From Streptomyces orinoci (lineage in GTDB: Bacteria > Actinomycetota > Actinomycetes > Streptomycetales > Streptomycetaceae), in contig NZ_PHNC01000035.1 in assembly GCF_003121295.1 (NCBI RefSeq), forward strand, positions 124,001 through 188,000: DNA of 64,000 nt, written 5' to 3'. This document shows positions 1-8,981 of this stretch, piece after piece (the stretch's first letter is position 1; each line of letters begins with the position of its first letter). The position numbers and the translations under genes are program-made. The notes below the pieces were generated by a model, which was not told the DNA's origin, made no database searches, and worked only from the letters and a program-made list of their open reading frames with translations.

Positions 1-1
1 C

Positions 2-1945
2 GCCTATCCCAACCTGCTGGTCAACGGCTCCTCCGGGATCGCCGTGGGCATGGCGACCAATATGCCGCCGCACAACCTGGGCGAGGTGATCGCCGCCGCC
101 CGGCACCTGATCAAGCACCCCGGCGCCGATCTGGACACCCTGATGCGGTTCATTCCGGGTCCGGACCTGCCCACCGGCGGCCGGATCGTGGGGCTGAGCG
201 GCATCCGGGACGCCTATGAGACCGGCCGCGGCACCTTCAGGATCCGCGCCACCGTCTCGGTGGAGAATGTCACCGCCCGCCGCAAGGGCCTGGTGGTCAC
301 CGAACTGCCCTTCACCGTCGGCCCGGAGAAGGTGATCTCCAAGATCAAGGACCTGGTCGGCGCCAAGAAGCTCCAGGGCATCGCCGATGTGAAGGACCTC
401 ACCGACCGTGCCCATGGCCTGCGCCTGGTCATCGAGGTGAAGAACGGCTTCAACCCCGAGGCCGTGCTGGAGCAGCTCTACAAGCTGACGCCGATGGAGG
501 AGTCCTTCGGCATCAACAATGTGGCCCTGGTGGACGGACAGCCGCTGACGCTGGGCCTGAAGGAGCTGCTGGAGGTCTATGTGGACCACCGCTTCGAGGT
601 GGTCCGCCGGCGCAGCGAGTTCCGGCGCGGCAAGCGGCGCGACCGGCTGCACCTGGTCGAGGGTCTGCTGGTGGCGCTGGTGGACATCGACGAGGTCATC
701 AGAATCATTCGATCGAGTGAGAACGCGGCGGCCGCCAAGGAATCACTCGTGGCACGCTTCTCGCTCTCCGAGGTGCAGACCCAGTACATCCTGGACACCC
801 CGCTGCGCCGGCTGACCAAGTTCGACCGGCTGGAGCTGGAGTCGGAGCGGGACAAGCTCAACCGGGAGATCGAGGAGCTGACCCGGATCCTGGAATCCGA
901 CGCGGAGCTGCGCAAGCTGGTCTCCGGCGAACTGGCCGCGGTGGCCAAGCAGTTCGGCACCGAGCGGCGCACGGTGCTGCTGGAGTCGGCCCCGGCGCCG
1001 GTCTCCGCGGTGCCGCTGAAGGTGGCGGACGACCCGTGCCGGGTGCTGATGTCCTCCACCGGGCTGCTGGCCCGCACCGCCGGGGTGGAGCCCTTCGACT
1101 ACGCCGCCGAGGCCAGGCGCAGCAAGCACGATGTGATCGTCTCCGCGGTGCCGGCCACCGCCCTGGGCGAGGTGGGCGTGGTGACCTCGGCCGGGCGGCT
1201 GCTGCGGCTGCGGGTGATCGATCTGCCACAGCTGCCGGAGACGGCCTCCGCGCCCAATCTGACCGGTGGCGCCCCCGTCTCGGAGTTCCTCTCCTCGCTG
1301 GCCGAGGACGAGCGGGTGGTCTGCCTGACCACGCTGGACGAGTCCTCCCCGGGCCTGGCCGTCGGCACCGAGCAGGGTGTGGTCAAGCGGGTGGTCCCCG
1401 ACTACCCGGCCAACAAGGACGAGTTGGAGGTCATCGCCCTCAAGCCCGGTGACCGTGTGGTGGGCGCGGTGGAACTGCGCACCGGCGAGGAGGACCTGGT
1501 CTTCATCACCGACGACGCCCAGCTGCTGCGCTACCAGGCGTCCCAGGTACGGCCGCAGGGCCGGGCGGCGGGCGGCATGGCGGGGATCAAGCTGTCCTCG
1601 GGGGCGAAGGTGATCTCCTTCGCCGCCGTCGATCCGGCCCAGGACGCGGCGGTGTTCACCGTCGCCGGTGCGGCCGGGGGGCTGCCGGGCGCGGCCTCCC
1701 AGGGCTCGGCCAAGCTCACCCCCTTCGACCAGTACCCGCGCAAGGGCCGGGCCACCGGCGGGGTGCGCTGCCAGCGCTTCCTCAAGGGCGAGGACTGCCT
1801 GGTCCTGGCCTGGGCCGGGGCGACTCCGGCCCGCGCGGCGACCGCGACGGGCGCCCCGGCCGAGCTTCCCGTGCCCGACCCGCGCCGCGATGGCTCGGGC
1901 ACGGCGCTGGCGAAGCCGGTGGCTGTGGTGGCCGGTCCCGTATAG
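2..1945 (+). CDS. parC: DNA topoisomerase IV subunit A, 5'-truncated by the window edge
   Basis: Breakage-reunion subunit of a type IIA topoisomerase. The frame is open from base 2, and the first visible residues (AYPNLLVNGSSGIAVGMATN) are the conserved GyrA/ParC segment downstream of the active-site tyrosine, so the N-terminal winged helix and the tyrosine lie outside the window. 647 residues are visible, covering the tower and coiled-coil region (around residues 200-310) and the beta-pinwheel C-terminal domain. I call ParC rather than GyrA because its partner ParE lies nearby at 12.3-14.4 kb, and because this is the usual position in Streptomyces, where gyrA sits near oriC. The product would decatenate daughter chromosomes together with ParE. 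A hairpin terminator follows the stop. Confidence 0.93.
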   Translation, partial: AYPNLLVNGSSGIAVGMATNMPPHNLGEVIAAARHLIKHPGADLDTLMRFIPGPDLPTGGRIVGLSGIRDAYETGRGTFRIRATVSVENVTARRKGLVVTELPFTVGPEKVISKIKDLVGAKKLQGIADVKDLTDRAHGLRLVIEVKNGFNPEAVLEQLYKLTPMEESFGINNVALVDGQPLTLGLKELLEVYVDHRFEVVRRRSEFRRGKRRDRLHLVEGLLVALVDIDEVIRIIRSSENAAAAKESLVARFSLSEVQTQYILDTPLRRLTKFDRLELESERDKLNREIEELTRILESDAELRKLVSGELAAVAKQFGTERRTVLLESAPAPVSAVPLKVADDPCRVLMSSTGLLARTAGVEPFDYAAEARRSKHDVIVSAVPATALGEVGVVTSAGRLLRLRVIDLPQLPETASAPNLTGGAPVSEFLSSLAEDERVVCLTTLDESSPGLAVGTEQGVVKRVVPDYPANKDELEVIALKPGDRVVGAVELRTGEEDLVFITDDAQLLRYQASQVRPQGRAAGGMAGIKLSSGAKVISFAAVDPAQDAAVFTVAGAAGGLPGAASQGSAKLTPFDQYPRKGRATGGVRCQRFLKGEDCLVLAWAGATPARAATATGAPAELPVPDPRRDGSGTALAKPVAVVAGPV

Positions 1946-1956
1946 TCCCGGCCCCG

Positions 1957-1980
1957 GTGTGGGGGCTCCGGCCCCCGCAC
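1957..1980 (+). terminator. Hairpin terminator after parC
   Basis: Arms GTGTGGGGGC and GCCCCCGCAC pair with one mismatch around a TCCG tetraloop, beginning 11 bases after the parC stop. There is no U-tract, as is usual for Streptomyces terminators. Confidence 0.6.
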
Positions 1981-2023
1981 CTCGGCGGCGTCCACCAGTT
2001 GCGCCGCCCTCCGGGCCTTACGG

Positions 2024-2080
2024 ACCGGGGCGCCCCATCAGGGGCGCGAGGAACTGCGCGACCAGCCGGATACGGCCCGC
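2024..2080. repeat. Copy of an abundant Streptomyces intergenic repeat
   Basis: The segment includes AGGGGCGCGAGGAACTGCGC followed by GACCAGCC and a downstream CGGCCCGC. From memory this is a very common intergenic element in Streptomyces genomes (usual form AGGGGCGCGGGGAACTGCGC). It lies between the parC and cobW-like gene 3' ends. Its function is not established. Confidence 0.5.
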
Positions 2081-2210
2081 GCTTGCAACTCAACGGCCAG
2101 GCGTGGGGCCGCTTCACAGTCCGGGCAAGCCATCGCCGCGTATCCCCGCCCCCGGCGGCACCGCATCAGCCGGGCGAACCGTCCGGCCAGGCCGGCGAGC
2201 AGCGCTCCGC

Positions 2211-3242
2211 TCACCCCTGCGCGTACCGCAGTACCCCCCACATGGCGCGCTCATCGGCCCGCTCCCCCGCCCCCGTATCGCGGCAGGCCGCCAGGCCGTC
2301 CCGCAGCCCGGAAGCGTCAACTCCGCTTCCGATCAGCACCAGTTGGGTGAGCCGCCGCTCGGCACGCCCCCAGGCCGAGGGATAGAACCGCAGGAAATCC
2401 CCCACCGCGTGCAGCGCAAACTTCTGCCGGTGCCCGGCTATGCCGAAATGGACAAAGCCCTTGATCCGGTAGAGCCCCCGCGGCCTGTGGTCGAGAAACT
2501 CCATCAGCCGCCGCGGATGCATCGGCTCCTCGGAGACGAACTCCACACTCTCATAGGCCGTATGCAGATGCCCCTCGTGTTCCCGCCGCTCCGCGCACAG
2601 GTCCTCGAAGGACAACTGCCTTACGGCCTCCAGCCGTTCCTCCCGCGGCCGGCGGTCGAAGAGCAGCTCCGGGTCCACCCGCCCGTACTCCGCGGCCACC
2701 ACCGGTGTGCCGGGCGCCAGCCCGGACAGCGTCCGCAGCAACGCGGCCCGCTCCTCCTCCGCCACCCGGTCCGCCTTGTTGAGCACCACCAGATCGGCGA
2801 TGCCCAGATGACGGTCCAGCTCCGGGTGCCGGGCGCGGGTGCCGGTGAACTCGGCCGCGTCCACCACCTCCACCAGCCCGCCATAGACGATCCGGCGGTT
2901 GTCGCTGGCCAGGATCATCCGGACCAGCTCCTGCGGCTCGGCCAGCCCGCTCGCCTCCACCACGATCACATCGATACGGGCCGAGGGACGCGCCAACCGT
3001 TCCAGGAATCCGTCCAGTTCACTGGTGTCCACCGCGCAGCACAGGCAGCCGTTGCCCAGCGAGACCATGGAGTCCACCTGCCCGGCCACGCTCATGGCGT
3101 CGATCTCGATGCTGCCGAAGTCATTGACCACCACACCGATGCGGCTGCCCCCGCTGTTGCCCAGCAGATGGTTGAGCAGCGTGGTCTTGCCCGAACCCAG
3201 GAATCCCGCCAGCACGATGACCGGAATCTGTCGCTTGGCCAA
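2211..3242 (-). CDS. CobW/G3E-family GTPase, putative metal chaperone
   Basis: G3E GTPase of the CobW/COG0523 group, proteins that insert or deliver metals (Zn, Co or others) at the cost of GTP. The P-loop GFLGSGKT is at about residues 13-20, the metal-binding CLCC at 66-69, and NKAD (guanine specificity) near 165. The CobW C-terminal domain follows. I chose the TTG start at 3242 because AAGGAGG lies 7 bases upstream; the frame stays open further upstream but those residues do not look like family sequence. Length is 343 residues, normal for the family. It is divergent from an iron-box gene. The metal cannot be read from the sequence; Zn is the commonest for this group. Confidence 0.88.
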   Translation of the reverse strand: MAKRQIPVIVLAGFLGSGKTTLLNHLLGNSGGSRIGVVVNDFGSIEIDAMSVAGQVDSMVSLGNGCLCCAVDTSELDGFLERLARPSARIDVIVVEASGLAEPQELVRMILASDNRRIVYGGLVEVVDAAEFTGTRARHPELDRHLGIADLVVLNKADRVAEEERAALLRTLSGLAPGTPVVAAEYGRVDPELLFDRRPREERLEAVRQLSFEDLCAERREHEGHLHTAYESVEFVSEEPMHPRRLMEFLDHRPRGLYRIKGFVHFGIAGHRQKFALHAVGDFLRFYPSAWGRAERRLTQLVLIGSGVDASGLRDGLAACRDTGAGERADERAMWGVLRYAQG

Positions 3243-3348
3243 GGGGGCGCCTCCTTCATCCGTCGAGCACTGCTCAGGGACCCGCCGAGCGTGCTCAAGA
3301 ATAGGCGGCACCCCTGACAACCAGGCGGCGTATGCCAAGGAGGCCGGG

Positions 3349-3367
3349 TCAGGTTAGGCTCACCTAC
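3349..3367 (+). promoter_or_regulatory. Iron box (DmdR/IdeR-type operator)
   Basis: TCAGGTTAGGCTCACCTAC matches the 19-bp actinobacterial iron box TTAGGTTAGGCTCACCTAA at 17 of 19 positions. It abuts the start region of the sucrase/ferredoxin-like gene, so a bound Fe(II)-DmdR repressor should block its transcription when iron is plentiful. Confidence 0.8.
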
Positions 3368-3373
3368 GTGAGC

Positions 3374-4273
3374 ATGTGCGCGACCGTTTCCCGAGAGCTG
3401 ACCGAGCCCATGGCCGGCACCGCCGCCACGGCCCGGACCTGGCTGCTGGTCGAACAGCCGGGGCCCTGGGGCGCCGACGCGCTCTTTGCCAGCCATACCG
3501 ACCCGGAGACCGCCCGGGCACTGGACGCCGCCGCCAAGGGCACGGGCGTACGGGTCGCCCTGATCCGCCGCCCGGGGCGGCACGCGGACTGCCACCGTCC
3601 GGCCGGCCGGCGGATCTTCGCCGCGCATACCGCGCCGGGGCGCTCATGGGTCCGTACCACCCTGCTCGACGATCTCGCCGTACTGCCCGCACTGGACTTC
3701 GCGGCCCTGGGCGCGGGCGAGCACGGCGGCCTCTGGGAGCCGTACACCGGCGATCCGCTGGCCCTGGTGTGCACCAATGGCAAGCGCGACCGCTGCTGCG
3801 CCCTGCTGGGCCGCCCGCTGGCCGCCGAGCTGGCCGCCACCGGGGCGGCCGAGGTCTGGGAGATCACCCATATCGGCGGCCACCGCTTCGCCCCCACCCT
3901 GCTGGTGCTGCCCCATGGCTATGCCTATGGCCGGGCCACCGCGCCGGGGGTGAAGGAGGCGCTGGAGGCGGCCCGCCGGGGCCTGATGGTGACCGCGGAC
4001 TGCCGGGGCCGGTCCTGCTGGGAGCGTCCCGCCCAGGCCGCCGAGCTGGCGGTCCGCCGGCTCACCGGAGAGCGGGCCGCGGAGGCCCTGGATGTCACCG
4101 GCAGCGAGGGCGCGGCCCCCCGCTGGGCGGTGACCGTGGCGCACCGGGACGGCCGCTCCTGGCAGGTGGTGGTCGAACAGGGCACCGCCGAGCCGCCCCG
4201 GCCGGAGAGCTGCGGCCGGGCGCCCGCCACCCCGGCCCGTATGGACGTGGTGGGACTCACCCCGCTTTCTTGA
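3374..4273 (+). CDS. Sucrase/ferredoxin-like family protein, iron-box controlled
   Basis: Member of the Suc_Fer-like family (thioredoxin-like [2Fe-2S] fold). The typical opening ARTWLLVEQPGPWG is present near the N-terminus, with the cysteine cluster CTNGKRDRCC and the signature HIGGHRFAPTLLVLPHGYAY in the middle. The start is uncertain. The operator at 3349-3367 is immediately upstream of GTG 3368 and ATG 3374, so a leaderless or near-leaderless message from one of these is likely; ATG 3410 is also possible. The iron box implies a role in iron limitation, plausibly reduction or handling of iron-siderophore, but the reaction is inference. Its 3' end overlaps the convergent ABC substrate-binding gene by 17 bases. 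Confidence 0.8.
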   Translation: MCATVSRELTEPMAGTAATARTWLLVEQPGPWGADALFASHTDPETARALDAAAKGTGVRVALIRRPGRHADCHRPAGRRIFAAHTAPGRSWVRTTLLDDLAVLPALDFAALGAGEHGGLWEPYTGDPLALVCTNGKRDRCCALLGRPLAAELAATGAAEVWEITHIGGHRFAPTLLVLPHGYAYGRATAPGVKEALEAARRGLMVTADCRGRSCWERPAQAAELAVRRLTGERAAEALDVTGSEGAAPRWAVTVAHRDGRSWQVVVEQGTAEPPRPESCGRAPATPARMDVVGLTPLS

Positions 4274-5321
4274 CGAACTCGGTGGTGTAGGTCTTCGCCA
4301 GGTCCACCTTGGTGTCCTTGAGTGCGGGGTTGAAGGACTTCAGGACCTCATAGACGGTCTGCGGCCCGCCCTCCGGCATCACCCCGTCCTTGGTGAACAT
4401 CGGCAGGGTATTGGCCACGGCCTGGACATAGAGCTCCTTGCCCCCGCCCTTGGCGTAGTCCGGCGGCATCTTGGCGGCGATCTGCTCCGCCTTGTGCTGC
4501 GAGATCCATTTCAGGCCCTTCACCAGGGCGTTGACCAGTTTCTGGACGGTCTCCTTGTGGCCGTCCACCCAACTGGTGTTCATATAGAGGCTGGAGGAGG
4601 GGTAGAGCCCGCCCAGCGCCGCCCTGGACCCGTCGGGAGAGCGCATATCGAGAATGACCTTGCCGGCATTCTTGGCGAGGATCTGCCCCACGGTGGGGTC
4701 GCCGGTCATTCCGCCGTCGATGGAGCCCTTCTGCAGCGCGGAGATAAAGGTCTGGCCGGCGCCCACCGCCACCGGGGTGAACTCACTGGTGTTCACCCCG
4801 TGCTTGACGGCCAGATACTTGGTCAGGAAATCGGTGGACGAGCCCAGTCCGGTGACCCCGAGTTTCTTGCCCTTGAAGTCCTTGGGCGAAGTCAGCTTGC
4901 CGGCCGCCTTGTTGGAGACCACCTCCACCTCGCCCGGCGTCTGCCCCAGCTGTACCACCGATTCCACCTGCTTGCCCTTGGCCTGCAGATCCAGGGTGTG
5001 GTCATAGAAGCCGACGGCGCCCTGCACATCGCCGGAGACCAGTGCGGTGGCGGCCTGCACCCCGGCCGGTTCGGTCAGCAGCTTGACCGAGACGCCCTCC
5101 TGCTGGAAATAGCCCAGCCGCTCGGTGAGCATCATCGGCAGATAGACCACCTTGTCCAGGCCGCCGACCATGATGGTGACGGTGTCCCCCTTGGCGGCCT
5201 CATTGGCCCCGGTAGAGCCGGAGTTGGCGGAGGAGTCGTCGGCACAGCCGGCGAGTGCCAGACACAATGCCCCCACGGCCGTCAGCGCATGGACTCTGGT
5301 GAACTTGCCGAACGTACGCAT
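4257..5321 (-). CDS. ABC transporter substrate-binding lipoprotein (NMT1/SsuA-type)
   Basis: Extracytoplasmic binding protein of the NMT1/THI5/SsuA/TauA type, whose members bind sulfonates, nitrate or thiamine precursors. It has a type II signal peptide with lipobox LALAGC near residue 26, then a ligand-binding fold starting TVTIMVGGLDKVVYLPMMLT. 354 residues, a normal length. It is the last gene of a three-gene operon (ATPase, permease, binding protein) read leftward. The start is supported by AGGA upstream. The substrate is not determinable from sequence alone. Confidence 0.85.
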   Translation of the reverse strand: MRTFGKFTRVHALTAVGALCLALAGCADDSSANSGSTGANEAAKGDTVTIMVGGLDKVVYLPMMLTERLGYFQQEGVSVKLLTEPAGVQAATALVSGDVQGAVGFYDHTLDLQAKGKQVESVVQLGQTPGEVEVVSNKAAGKLTSPKDFKGKKLGVTGLGSSTDFLTKYLAVKHGVNTSEFTPVAVGAGQTFISALQKGSIDGGMTGDPTVGQILAKNAGKVILDMRSPDGSRAALGGLYPSSSLYMNTSWVDGHKETVQKLVNALVKGLKWISQHKAEQIAAKMPPDYAKGGGKELYVQAVANTLPMFTKDGVMPEGGPQTVYEVLKSFNPALKDTKVDLAKTYTTEFVKKAG

Positions 5322-5384
5322 TTGCGGTTCCTAACGGTTCAGAGATCACGAGTCGGGGGGTGTGACCGCGGTGGGGGATACGGA

Positions 5385-6254
5385 TCAGCTACTGCGGTCC
5401 GAGTGCTGGGATTTCCAGCGGAACAGGCGTTTCTCCACAAGGGTGAGCAGCCCCTCCGCCATGAGTGCGACGGCCGCGAGGATGGCCATCCCCGCATAGA
5501 CACCGGCGGGGTTGAAGTTCGCCTGAGCGGTGTAAACCAGCAGGCCGAGGCCCTTGCTGGCGCCGAGGTATTCGCCGACGATGGCGCCGATCAGGGCGAA
5601 GCCGAAACTGACATGAAGACTGGTGAAGATCCAGGAGGTGGCCGAGGGAATCACCACCTGGAGGGTGACTTTCCGGTTACTGGCGCCCAGCACACGGGCG
5701 TTGGCGACCAGATTGCGGTCCACCTCCCGGGCGCCCTGGAAGGCGTTGAAGAACACCGGGAAGAAGACCAGCACCACCGCCGAGGCGACCTTGGAGGCGG
5801 ACCCCAGACCGAACCACAGCAGGAAGATGGGCGCCAGCACAATGCGCGGCAGCGCGTTGAGCACCTTGATGAACGGCCCCACCACCTCGGCCAGGAAGGG
5901 CATCCGGCCGAAGGCGATGCCCAGCGCCACCCCGGCCGCCACCCCGATCACCCAGCCCTGCAAGGCCTCTTGGAGGGTGACCCAGATCTGTTCGCCCAGC
6001 GAGCCCTGGGCGGTGCCATGCATGGTCCACTGCCTGAGTTGGTCCCAGATCTTCGAGGGCATCGAGAAGTTGAAGGAATCGATGACCTCGGTACGGGCCA
6101 GCACCTCCCAGGCCACCAGCAGTCCGGCCAGCAGCAGCACCCGGGCGGCGAGCACCAGCAGTCTGCGGTTACGAGCGGCCCGCACCCTGGCCGCGGTACG
6201 GCCGCCCGCACTCGGCTGCCGCACGGCCGGGGCGGTGACTGAGTCAGGCGACAT
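5385..6254 (-). CDS. ABC transporter permease (SsuC/TauC-type)
   Basis: Inner-membrane permease of the binding-protein-dependent family, about six transmembrane segments in 289 residues. The EAA loop is recognisable around the ...GASNRKVTLQVVIPSATSWI segment, which contacts the ATPase. The start codon lies 11 bases inside the upstream ATPase gene, indicating translational coupling. It should work with the ATPase and lipoprotein encoded either side as an importer. Confidence 0.87.
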   Translation of the reverse strand: MSPDSVTAPAVRQPSAGGRTAARVRAARNRRLLVLAARVLLLAGLLVAWEVLARTEVIDSFNFSMPSKIWDQLRQWTMHGTAQGSLGEQIWVTLQEALQGWVIGVAAGVALGIAFGRMPFLAEVVGPFIKVLNALPRIVLAPIFLLWFGLGSASKVASAVVLVFFPVFFNAFQGAREVDRNLVANARVLGASNRKVTLQVVIPSATSWIFTSLHVSFGFALIGAIVGEYLGASKGLGLLVYTAQANFNPAGVYAGMAILAAVALMAEGLLTLVEKRLFRWKSQHSDRSS

Positions 6255-7086
6255 GACCGGCCCCCCTCTCCCTGGTGATACGGACCTCTTCCCCCAGCGC
6301 GGACCAGATCTCGCGGTAGATCTCGATGAACCGCGCCTCCAGACGCACCGACTCCACCCGGCGGGGCCGGGGCAGGGCGATGGGGAACACCTCCTTGACG
6401 GTGGCGGGTCCGGCCGTCATCACCACCACCCGGTCGGCCAGGGCGATGGCCTCCTCCAGGTCATGGGTGACAAAGACCACCGAGGCCGGGGACCGCCCGT
6501 CCCGCGCACCGCCCCACAGCTCCAGCAGTTCGTCCGACATCAGCGCCCTGGTCTGGACATCCAGCGCCGAAAAGGGCTCGTCCATCAGCAGAATGGCCGG
6601 ATCGTTGACAAAGGTCTGGGCCAGCGCCACCCGCTTGCGCTGGCCGCCGGAGAGCTGGTGCGGGTAGCGGTCGGCGAAGGCCGCCAGCCCCACCCGGCGC
6701 AGCCAGTCCCGGGCCCGCTGCCGGGCTTCCGCCTTGGGCACGCCCCGGAAGCGCGGGCCGGCCATCACATTGGACAGCACGGTCCGCCAGGGGAAGACCG
6801 CGTCCTGCTGGAAGACAAAGCCGACCCCGGGATGGATGCCGTCCACCGGCCGGCCGCCGATCAGCACCTCGCCCTCGGTGGGCTCCTCCAGGCCGCTCAC
6901 CAGGGTGAGGGTGGTCGATTTGCCGCAGCCGGTCGGCCCCACGACCGCCACGAACTCCCCCTGGCGCACGGTGAGATCGAGGTCGCGCACCGCGGTATGG
7001 GCGGCGCCCGACGGCGTACGGAACACCTTGCCGGCGCCGCGCAGTTCGATGGCCGGGGTACCGCCCGGGGGTGTGTCCTTGATCAT
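6244..7086 (-). CDS. ABC transporter ATP-binding protein (SsuB/TauB-type)
   Basis: ATPase energising the adjacent permease. Walker A GPTGCGKST, signature LSGGQRKRVALAQ, Walker B ILLMDEPFSALD and the switch histidine in VTHDLEEA are all visible. 280 residues, normal. GGAGG lies about 7 bases before ATG 7086. First gene of the importer operon; its promoter lies in the 281-bp divergent region shared with the CitA-type two-component pair. Confidence 0.92.
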   Translation of the reverse strand: MIKDTPPGGTPAIELRGAGKVFRTPSGAAHTAVRDLDLTVRQGEFVAVVGPTGCGKSTTLTLVSGLEEPTEGEVLIGGRPVDGIHPGVGFVFQQDAVFPWRTVLSNVMAGPRFRGVPKAEARQRARDWLRRVGLAAFADRYPHQLSGGQRKRVALAQTFVNDPAILLMDEPFSALDVQTRALMSDELLELWGGARDGRSPASVVFVTHDLEEAIALADRVVVMTAGPATVKEVFPIALPRPRRVESVRLEARFIEIYREIWSALGEEVRITRERGAGHVA

Positions 7087-7214
7087 CCATTTGCCTCCGC
7101 TACCGGCTACTTCGGCTCCGCGGCCCTGTGCGGAACGCCGGTGCTGGAGGTTAGGAGGGGCCTACGACGCGTGGGCAGCCTTGTGCGCGCTGTGTGGCTT
7201 GAGTGCACGAACCC

Positions 7215-7244
7215 TGTTCTACTCGTTTTGCTCACGCTAGAACA
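7215..7244. promoter_or_regulatory. Perfect inverted repeat, candidate operator
   Basis: TGTTCTA and TAGAACA form a perfect 7-bp inverted repeat separated by 16 bases, in the divergent region between the ABC importer (starting 7086) and the sensor kinase (starting 7368). The half-site centres are about two helical turns apart, which would suit a dimeric response regulator. No binding protein is known to me. Confidence 0.4.
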
Positions 7245-7367
7245 AGTGACAGGCGTAGAAGTGCTGGGTAACCGGGCATGATCTCAAGGCTGTTCGGTGC
7301 CCGCCCGCCGAATCGGAACTCATGCCGCACTCCGGAATGGGGTGGTGCCGACACGAAAGAGACGCTC

Positions 7368-8981
7368 ATGCGCCCCCGGTGGCCCCGTCGGGTCTTCGCC
7401 CAAGTGCTGTCCGCACAACTGCTGATCATCACCGGAGTGACCCTGCTCGCGGCGGGTCTCTTCCTGGCTCCGCTGAGCTCGCGCCTCGACGATCAGGCAG
7501 AACAAAGGGCGTTGGCCATCGCCCAGGCCACCGCCGCCCAACCCGGCGTAGCCGCCGCGCTGTTGGACGGGCATCCGTCGCCGGACGGCCCGGTGCAGGC
7601 CGCCGCCGAACGCATCCGGCTTGCCACCCAGGCCAGTTATGTGGTGGTCATCGACACTCAGGGGATCCGCTACTCACACCCCAGCCCGGCGCTGATAGGC
7701 CGTCATGTGAGCACCGACCCGGGCCGGGCGCTCTCCGGAGCGGAGTGGACGGGCATCCAGCAGGGCACCCTGGGCCGCTCGGCACGCGGCAAGGTACCGC
7801 TGCGCGACACCGAGGGGGCCATTGTGGGCGCGGTGTCGGTGGGCATCCCCTACCAGAGTGTGCGCCTCACCCTGCTGCACTCGGTGCCGGGCATCCTGCT
7901 GTACGCCGGTGCGGCGCTGGGCGCGGGCGCGCTGGCGGCACTGGCCGTATCCCGGCGGCTGCGCAAGCGCACCCATGGCATCGAACTCTCCGAGATCTCC
8001 GCCCTGCTGGGAGAGCGCGAGGCCATGCTGCACGGCATCCGCGAGGGCGTACTCGCCCTGGACTCCGGCCAACGGATCCGGCTGGTCAATGACGCCGCAC
8101 AGCGGCTGCTGGGGCTGGGGCCCGAGGACGTCGGACGGCCACTGGACGAGGTCCTGCCCGCCGGCCGCACCGCAGATGTGCTGGCGGGCCGGGTGGCGGG
8201 GACCGATCTGCTGGCGGTACGGGACGGGCGGGTCCTGGTCGTCAACCGGATGCGGACGGTTGACGGCGGCGCGGTGGCCACCCTGCGCGACCGTACCGAA
8301 CTGGAGGAGCTGGGCCGGGAATTGGACGGCACCCGGGGACTCACCGAGGCGCTGCGCGCCCAGGACCATGAGCACGCCAACCGGATGCACACTCTGCTGG
8401 GGCTGCTGGAACTGGAGCTCTACCAGGAGGCGGCGGAGTTTGTCGCCGAAGTGGCCGGAACCCAGCGAGCCACCGCCGAACAGCTCACCGAGCGGGTGCG
8501 CGAACCCCTGGTCGGCTCGCTGCTGGTGGGCAAGAGCGCGGTCGCCGCGGAACGCGGGGTGACCTTCCGGGTGAGCCCGGACACCTGGTTACCGGACCGG
8601 GTGACCGACCCCCGCGATGTGGTCACCGTCCTGGGCAACCTGATCGACAACGCCCTGGACGCCGCCGCGGGCACCCGGCGCGACAGCCAACCGCCCTGGG
8701 TGGAAGCCGACTTGCGCGCCGAGGGCGGCACCCTGGTGCTGCGGGTCTCCGACAATGGCCCGGGCGTCCCGGCTCAGGCCCGGGAACTGGTCTTCTCCGA
8801 CGGCTGGAGCACCAAGGAACCCACCGCACACCGCCGCCGGGGCCTGGGCCTGACCCTGGTGCGACGCCTGGCCGAACGCTACGGGGGCACGGCCGGGGTG
8901 ACCGAACGTGGGGGCGGCGGCGCGGTGTTCACCGTCCGGCTGCCGGAAGCAGTGCGCATACTCGAAGAGGTGAACCGGTGA
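7368..8981 (+). CDS. CitA/DcuS-family sensor histidine kinase
   Basis: Membrane sensor kinase. Transmembrane helix about residues 11-34, extracytoplasmic PAS-like sensor (about 35-170), second helix near 170-195, cytoplasmic PAS (HGIREGVLALDSGQRIRLV), then DHEHANRMHTLLG with the phosphoacceptor histidine typical of CitA/DcuS. The ATPase follows with N box LGNLIDNALDAA and G boxes DNGPGVP and GLGLTLVRRL. I prefer ATG 7368, directly before the basic MRPRWPRR stretch and first helix, over the longer frame from 7278. The 3' end overlaps the response regulator by 4 bases. Family members sense C4-dicarboxylates or citrate; the ligand here is unknown. Confidence 0.88.
   Translation: MRPRWPRRVFAQVLSAQLLIITGVTLLAAGLFLAPLSSRLDDQAEQRALAIAQATAAQPGVAAALLDGHPSPDGPVQAAAERIRLATQASYVVVIDTQGIRYSHPSPALIGRHVSTDPGRALSGAEWTGIQQGTLGRSARGKVPLRDTEGAIVGAVSVGIPYQSVRLTLLHSVPGILLYAGAALGAGALAALAVSRRLRKRTHGIELSEISALLGEREAMLHGIREGVLALDSGQRIRLVNDAAQRLLGLGPEDVGRPLDEVLPAGRTADVLAGRVAGTDLLAVRDGRVLVVNRMRTVDGGAVATLRDRTELEELGRELDGTRGLTEALRAQDHEHANRMHTLLGLLELELYQEAAEFVAEVAGTQRATAEQLTERVREPLVGSLLVGKSAVAAERGVTFRVSPDTWLPDRVTDPRDVVTVLGNLIDNALDAAAGTRRDSQPPWVEADLRAEGGTLVLRVSDNGPGVPAQARELVFSDGWSTKEPTAHRRRGLGLTLVRRLAERYGGTAGVTERGGGGAVFTVRLPEAVRILEEVNR

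Noticed and set aside
1668-3317. 549-codon plus-strand frame across the parC and cobW-like 3' ends
   Set aside because: Antisense/out-of-frame shadow typical of high-GC DNA; no family motif.
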